From: Cerrena zonata
Lineage: Eukaryota; Basidiomycota; Agaricomycetes; Polyporales; Cerrenaceae
Direction of reading: 5' to 3'
Assembly (NCBI GenBank): GCA_038087015.1
Contig: JASBNA010000027.1
Coordinates: 124,001 to 188,000, forward strand
DNA: 64,000 bases
Positions 59,426 through 64,000 of the stretch are shown here, in pieces. Made by a program: the position numbers and the translations under genes. Below the pieces are notes generated by a model. The model searched no databases. It was given only the letters and a program-made list of their open reading frames with translations, and was not told where the DNA came from. Position 1 is the first letter of the stretch. Each line of letters starts with the position of its first letter.

Positions 59426-60927
59426 TTATGAATGTAAGAAGTGATGGATGAGGTCGCCAATGGACTTGTCGCCCACGGTCTGCTTGGCCATTCGAGGTAT
59501 GGCACACTTGACCTCGTACTGACAGTAGTTGCATTTACTCAAATCATCAACCGGTTCTGGGATCCGCTTAGACCCATTCCAAAAGTTACTGGCGTTCTTC
59601 AACTCGCTGCTGACTTTGGCGTCGTTGGCCTGGAATTGGTGTTTGCTGAACACTTGTCCTGTCTTGATATTATGATACTCCAAAGTTAAGTCTCGTCCCG
59701 GTATTTCGACTCAACATTTGGTAGAAATGGCTACTGCGAAGCGCAAAGTACCTTAGTGTCAAGGGCTGTTGCCATGGTCCCATAAAGGGCGCCAATATCT
59801 CTCGCACCAGGTGGCAGCTGGCTCCACCAGCTTTCCCCCTGCATCATCTGATCGAGTTCCTCGATCTGCTGGCGGTTAATTATGCTTTGTAAATCATAAT
59901 TGGCCAACGGACGCGTTGGCAATGGTCGGAAGACCCCCAGTTTCATTTGCATCAAATCGTCTCCAATCAACCACCAGTGCTTGATCAAGAGCTTTAATAC
60001 GTGCTTGAGGCCAATCGGCTGGTCAAGGTCCTGGTGCCGTCTACTGGCATTGGTAAGCATCATTTGGTAGCTGGTGGCTCCCGAAAGTATATCCAATAAC
60101 CTTCTGTAATAACTCACTTGTAATTTGGCTCCTTCAATCACCGAAGACTGGTTCGGTAGGCGACTGAACGACCGGGTCTTCATTTCTCCAATCACCAACC
60201 CCTGGTCCGGATACTTGGGGATGATTTCCTTCATTTCTTTAATGAAATCATCGATTTCAATCCGAGTCTTCCCTTGTAAGTAATACTCAACCTCCTCACT
60301 CATTTGATCGCCTTCAATCTTTAAGAAATCAATAATCCCACTGACCAATACTCCCTCCTTGGTAAACTGTCCCTGTTCAAGATCCAAGTACCCATGGACC
60401 AACACCTCTCGTGCGTACCCGGTGGTCAACAACGTATACACCCGAAGAATGATTTTTTCAAACCAATCTTGTCCCAATGCAAATTCACTCGTCCCAATAT
60501 CAGATACCTCGTTGCTCGGTAGCCCATTGATGAACTGGATCAACCGCTCTTCGTCTTTATACTCGTGAGTAGTCAATTCTAATTTCTCGTGGTGTTCATT
60601 CCCTAGTTTCATTTGCTTGGTTTGCGGCTTGGTCAATGACCCTTCGTACACTTCGTACGCCTTCTGTAACTCACACCAGTTCTTAGTCAATAGCTTGGTT
60701 ATTGATAGTCGGGGAATCTCAACATACAGCTCATCTTGGTTGTGTTTGGAATGAAATTGAAATGGTCCTTCTAAATATGGTGGGATTCTCAACGGTAGCG
60801 TTCGCTTGGACGATACCTGTAGGTTCTTATACAACTGCTCAAACAAATCAGTCTTCTCTTCTGTTTCCACCGGTTTAATGAATCGTCTCAATACATCCTT
60901 AGCACTCTTACCATTTTGCCTTATCAT
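59426..60927 (-). CDS. EXO5: Exo5/Dem1-type 5' exonuclease, interrupted by a stop and a frameshift
   Basis: The ATG at 60927 opens a 398-codon frame to a TAG at 59731-59733. Matching features are LVIGEMKTRSFSRLP with the PD-(D/E)XK motif residues GEMKTR, AKLQVSYYRRLLD, and an N-terminal iron-sulfur Cys (NWCELQ). Beyond the TAG the same frame stays coding-like to a TAA at 59686. The next frame (59683 to 59426) then supplies the family C-terminus LEYHNIKTG and the Fe-S cysteines CNYCQYEVKC. So one stop and one single-base shift lie within 50 bp. Exo5 is a mitochondrial single-strand exonuclease in yeasts. Either an inactivated gene or sequence errors. Codon use is more GC-rich than in neighbouring genes. 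Confidence 0.85.
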
Positions 60928-60942
60928 TACTGAGAGATGAGT

Positions 60943-60948
60943 ACGCGT
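60943..60948. promoter_or_regulatory. MCB-type ACGCGT next to the EXO5 start
   Basis: Perfect MluI cell-cycle box 15 bp upstream of the EXO5 ATG. Close placement is unusual; MBF control of a DNA-metabolism gene is plausible but inferred. Confidence 0.35.
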
Positions 60949-61075
60949 TATCCTCCTACATAATTGATTTTTTTTTTTTTTTGCTGGTCTCACTAGGAAA
61001 AATAAGATTTACTATTACAGTATCGATTTAGTATTATTACAGTATCGATTAATCTATAAACTTTTTATATACTTT

Positions 61076-62560
61076 TCAATGTATACCCCTTTTCATCTTC
61101 AAACTATCTCGTTTCTTCTCACTTAGGCTGATTTGATTTGGTAAGCTGATTTTGTTGACCGCAACCTCTGAGAGCGATTCAATTGGTTCATTGGGTTGAG
61201 CATTCATGAAATATCCATATTCTTCCAGTGGAGTTGTAGCAGACATGAATGGACTATCCAAAGAACTATCGAATCCATTCGAATTGGCATTTTCTGTATT
61301 GATAGTTAAGGGTTTTGGTAAGGAAATAGACCCGTTATTTCTACTCGAAGTTCTTGAAATTGATCTTGATCTATTTAAATTAAAATCATCAATTTCCATT
61401 CCGTTAGCATGATGGTTCTGAATTATTTGAACATTTGATCCTATTATGGTATTGGCGGAACTCGAAGAAGTCGGTGGGGTACTCGATTGTGAAGATACCG
61501 ATCCTTTGTTTGAACTTGGTGGGGTTTGATAATCTAACATCATTGAATTAAAATTATTTTGATTTGCACTTCTATTAATAAAAGATTGCGGGACATAATC
61601 TTGCATTGATTGTAATGAGTCAGTACTACCATTGGTTTGACTAACTTGATTTGTTAATCCGTGCGGTCTGATATTATTTAAATTCCCAACGTGTAGCCAA
61701 TTATTTCCTGAATATGAATTATTTCGGGTCAATGATTGTTTTCTCAAATTAAGTGACGATGATCTTGATCTAACTATTGGTGGTGGATTATTATTATTAT
61801 TATAATTTGAAATATTAGCGTCCGTTAAAGATAAATTGGAAATTGACGATTGTCTAATATTAGTATTATAAATTGATTGTGGTTGTTGTGGTTGTTGTTG
61901 TGGTTGTTGCTGTTGTTCATTTCCTCCATTGACACTAATACTTATTGATGTACTGGTTGGTAATTTATTGGATTCATTCTTCAGCGAACTATTATAATTA
62001 CATAATTCTAATAATCTTTTCCTGATCAATTGTAAGAAAATTGGCTGATAAGATTGATTTTTCAAATAATCAATAGTAATAACATTTTGATAATCATAAG
62101 CTGGGAAATTCCCATTACTTGTTTTATTGATTAAATTATTCATGGTTTCATTAGCAACTTTACTTACCAACCCGCTTGGAGGAATAACCCCGGTGAATGG
62201 AGTAGTGGTCGGTAATGTCATTATGTAGGAATAGACTGACATTACTAATTGATCAAAATTTGCAGTGAAATTTAAAGTGTATTTCCTCATGGTACGAAAT
62301 GAACCAAAACTTGGTTCATCTATATCAGTCAAAATATCATCTGATTCATTATAAGAAGGATTTGAATATAAGGAATTACTGGTTAATTGAGGAGCCTGAG
62401 GTGGTTGGAAAGAATCAGGAAAATACCCATTTTGTTGAACATTATCTACTGGAGTACTTAGTGTTTGATCAATCGGCGTAAATGGACCCATCTCGGGTTG
62501 AGATAAGTTCGATAAGGATTTATTTAGTTTCAAAGTAAGATTCATTTTCTTATTAATCAT
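61076..62560 (-). CDS. Unrecognised Ser/Asn/Gln-rich protein with a conserved-looking central domain
   Basis: 494 aa from the ATG at 62560; a second Met at residue 6 could also start. Residues about 90-200 look folded: YTLNFTANFDQLVMSVYSYI, PFTGVIPPSGLVSKVANETM, then ITIDYLKNQSYQPIFLQLI and RKRLLELC. The rest is low complexity: a Pro/Gln run, Asn runs, Ser-rich stretches with RSRSSSL and RSRSISRTSS phosphosite-like patches. I do not recognise the family; regulatory or RNA-related roles would suit the composition but are guesses. The promoter contains two ACGCGT boxes 50 bp apart. Confidence 0.7.
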   Translation of the reverse strand: MINKKMNLTLKLNKSLSNLSQPEMGPFTPIDQTLSTPVDNVQQNGYFPDSFQPPQAPQLTSNSLYSNPSYNESDDILTDIDEPSFGSFRTMRKYTLNFTANFDQLVMSVYSYIMTLPTTTPFTGVIPPSGLVSKVANETMNNLINKTSNGNFPAYDYQNVITIDYLKNQSYQPIFLQLIRKRLLELCNYNSSLKNESNKLPTSTSISISVNGGNEQQQQPQQQPQQPQSIYNTNIRQSSISNLSLTDANISNYNNNNNPPPIVRSRSSSLNLRKQSLTRNNSYSGNNWLHVGNLNNIRPHGLTNQVSQTNGSTDSLQSMQDYVPQSFINRSANQNNFNSMMLDYQTPPSSNKGSVSSQSSTPPTSSSSANTIIGSNVQIIQNHHANGMEIDDFNLNRSRSISRTSSRNNGSISLPKPLTINTENANSNGFDSSLDSPFMSATTPLEEYGYFMNAQPNEPIESLSEVAVNKISLPNQISLSEKKRDSLKMKRGIH

Positions 62561-63524
62561 TTTTTTGTTTTTATTATTAATACCGACGATTTCAATGGTA
62601 TTTATAAGACTATCTTATTTTCAGGTCTAGCTTATTATTAGAAAGTAAACAAATGATGCAATACAACTGTTTATCGATGATCGAAAACTTTACTTAACTC
62701 AGACTAGTACCAAAAAAGTTGTCAAGGGGATTACCAGGTTATAAAACTAGTTGTAAATGGTGATTATTCAAACAACTCGGCGCAAATGACGTTACGAAGC
62801 GTATTCGGCTGCCCACGAGTGATCAAACGAAGTGTAAGAATACTTGGTAGTCGGTTTCAACGGGTTAAACGGGTCTATCAAACGTTTTTATGAACCGATG
62901 TCTCAGGGTACTAGATTATGGATCTGGTCTGAGTGTTCCTTAAAATCTGGAACAAGTTTGCAAAAAAAAGGGGAAAGTCTGGAAAAGTTGGAAAAAAAAG
63001 TCCGGAGGCGTCTTCAAGAAACCAGGAAAGTCTTAATTAAATATATATAACTGGAAAATGAAGTAACAAACCAATTTTAAAGGGATTAGTTAATTCATTC
63101 GATATTGTTTCAGAACGCGCAATGAATTTTTTTTTTTTTTTTTCGCCCTTTGGTTAATGCATGTCCCAACAATTAGAAGCATCTGCTAGATGTCTTTTAT
63201 ACTAGATTGGGTTAAAATGAAGTGCTTAGTAGATAATAATGTATTACTATATTATGGACGTATGACACTAACTATGTAGACGCGTTCGCTTGTTGTCAAG
63301 GCTATTTAACCCTAAGTTCTTTTACAAAGACGCGTTCCCCTGGCAAGAAACTGAGCTAAAGGTACATTACTCCTTCATTGGGAATAATGGAAGTAGCAAG
63401 AGTTGCTTTCATTGAAAGGACCCTTAAGTATTGTTTTTGGGTATTCTCCACATAATAGTTGATATTTAAAGTAATGAGGCGTCGGGAAGAATCTAGATTA
63501 GACCCGGAAATGTAAGAAATCCGA
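62561..63524. promoter_or_regulatory. Promoter of the 494-aa gene / 3' flank of the last gene
   Basis: 964 bp without a gene. It has two ACGCGT boxes (63280-63285, 63330-63335), repeated CTGGAA words between 62951 and 63056, and a T tract at about 63127-63142. Confidence 0.5.
63280..63335. promoter_or_regulatory. Two MCB-type boxes within a repeated AGACGCGTTC decamer
   Basis: AGACGCGTTC occurs twice (63278-63287 and 63328-63337), exactly 50 bp apart. ACGCGT is the MBF (Mbp1-Swi6) G1/S element. It lies about 720 bp upstream of the 62560 ATG. Confidence 0.5.
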
Positions 63525-64000
63525 TTACATGAACATCAAGTTATTGTCACCGCCAATTCCGTCGTCATTTATTATGATACCATCCTTAACGTGATTGTTC
63601 ACTTGTTCTTCTGATTGTTCATCTTCATGTTGGGCCTCTTGTTCTTTAGAAGTATACTCTATATATTGATCTAAATTATCATTTAACAATTCGGAATTAT
63701 ACTTTATATTATAAGGCAAATTCATTTCTAATTCTTTAGAAGGTAATATTTTATCTTCCTCATTAATTTCGTCTTCAATATCATCATAATATTCTTTTAA
63801 ATTATCAATAACATAGTCAAATTTATTTAAATTTTTTAAATTCTTTAAATAAAATTGATAATTTGTAGTTAAATCTTTTGAATTTGGATGATATTTCCCA
63901 TTTTTTTGTATTTCTAATAAATAATTTGATAAATTTGTATTTAGATATTTTAAATTATGACCAAATTTTAAATCTTTTTCTGTTAAGTAAATTAACCATG
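63525..64000 (-). CDS. C-terminal part of an unrecognised protein, running off the right edge
   Basis: The frame is open from the window edge (codon at 63996-63998) to a stop at 63525, at least 157 codons. The Met at 63725 is internal, not a start. The visible part is rich in Asn, Leu, Tyr and Lys with regular helices (LKFGHNLKYLNTNLSNYLLE, then FYLKNLKNLNKFDYVID), then a strongly acidic segment and a GIIINDDGIGGDN tail. Function unknown. Confidence 0.65.
   Translation of the reverse strand, partial: WLIYLTEKDLKFGHNLKYLNTNLSNYLLEIQKNGKYHPNSKDLTTNYQFYLKNLKNLNKFDYVIDNLKEYYDDIEDEINEEDKILPSKELEMNLPYNIKYNSELLNDNLDQYIEYTSKEQEAQHEDEQSEEQVNNHVKDGIIINDDGIGGDNNLMFM

Noticed and set aside
1..64000. tRNA genes, LTRs or transposon remnants, CRISPR arrays
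   Set aside because: I looked for B-box GGTTCGANTCC patterns, terminal repeats and regular spacer arrays on both strands by eye and found none; CRISPR is not expected in a yeast nuclear genome.

Overview
This is nuclear DNA from a budding yeast. Genes are compact, AT-rich and mostly intronless. The few introns have GTATGT-type donors and TACTAAC branch sites. Two nuclear genes for respiratory complex I subunits (NDUFS4-like and NDUFB10-like) rule out Saccharomycetaceae, which lost complex I. A Candida-type secreted lipase, a hexose-transporter-like protein and near absence of CTG codons (none seen in the 984-codon NMA111; three in ORC6 at positions that tolerate Ser) fit the CUG-Ser clade (Debaryomycetaceae/Metschnikowiaceae). 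If so, CUG reads as serine. I cannot name the species.

Layout. 1-8 kb: a broken secreted lipase cut by the window edge, MEH1 (EGO complex), a frameshifted F-box/LRR gene, an AMMECR1-family gene and a Zn2Cys6 regulator. 8-18 kb: SET1, a complex I subunit, ORC6, NMA111, mitochondrial bL35m. 18-26 kb: a spliced NIP30/PSME3IP1-type gene, CWH43, a spliced complex I 12-kDa subunit, spliced ATP3, a TM9 (nonaspanin) gene. 27-42 kb: CDC27, a BOI-type SH3/SAM/PH protein, a large Vid24-domain protein, COX23, NCS2, MND2/APC15 and YVH1. 42-53 kb: an MFS sugar transporter, HNT3, PKR1, MOT2/NOT4 and two adjoining reading frames of an unrecognised protein. 53-64 kb: ISM1, CIT1 (two introns), an interrupted EXO5, a Ser/Asn/Gln-rich protein and a gene running off the right end.

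Themes. Many genes serve mitochondria: two complex I subunits, ATP3, COX23, CIT1, ISM1, bL35m, EXO5. CDC27 and MND2 are both APC/C subunits. Several neighbour pairs match Saccharomyces cerevisiae order as I recall it: SET1/ORC6, NMA111/MRP35, MND2/YVH1 and CDC27/BOI1. This supports the calls.

Quality. At least six loci (lipase, F-box gene, CDC27, PKR1, the 49.6-52.9 kb pair, EXO5) carry apparent single-base frameshifts or stops with recognisable coding sequence continuing in another frame. CDC27 and PKR1 are unlikely to be dead genes, so sequence or assembly indels are a serious possibility. I did not find tRNA, rRNA, transposon or CRISPR sequences. No convincing novel defence or mobile system is visible. 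The most interesting items are regulatory repeats, genes hidden by splicing, and the frame disruptions.
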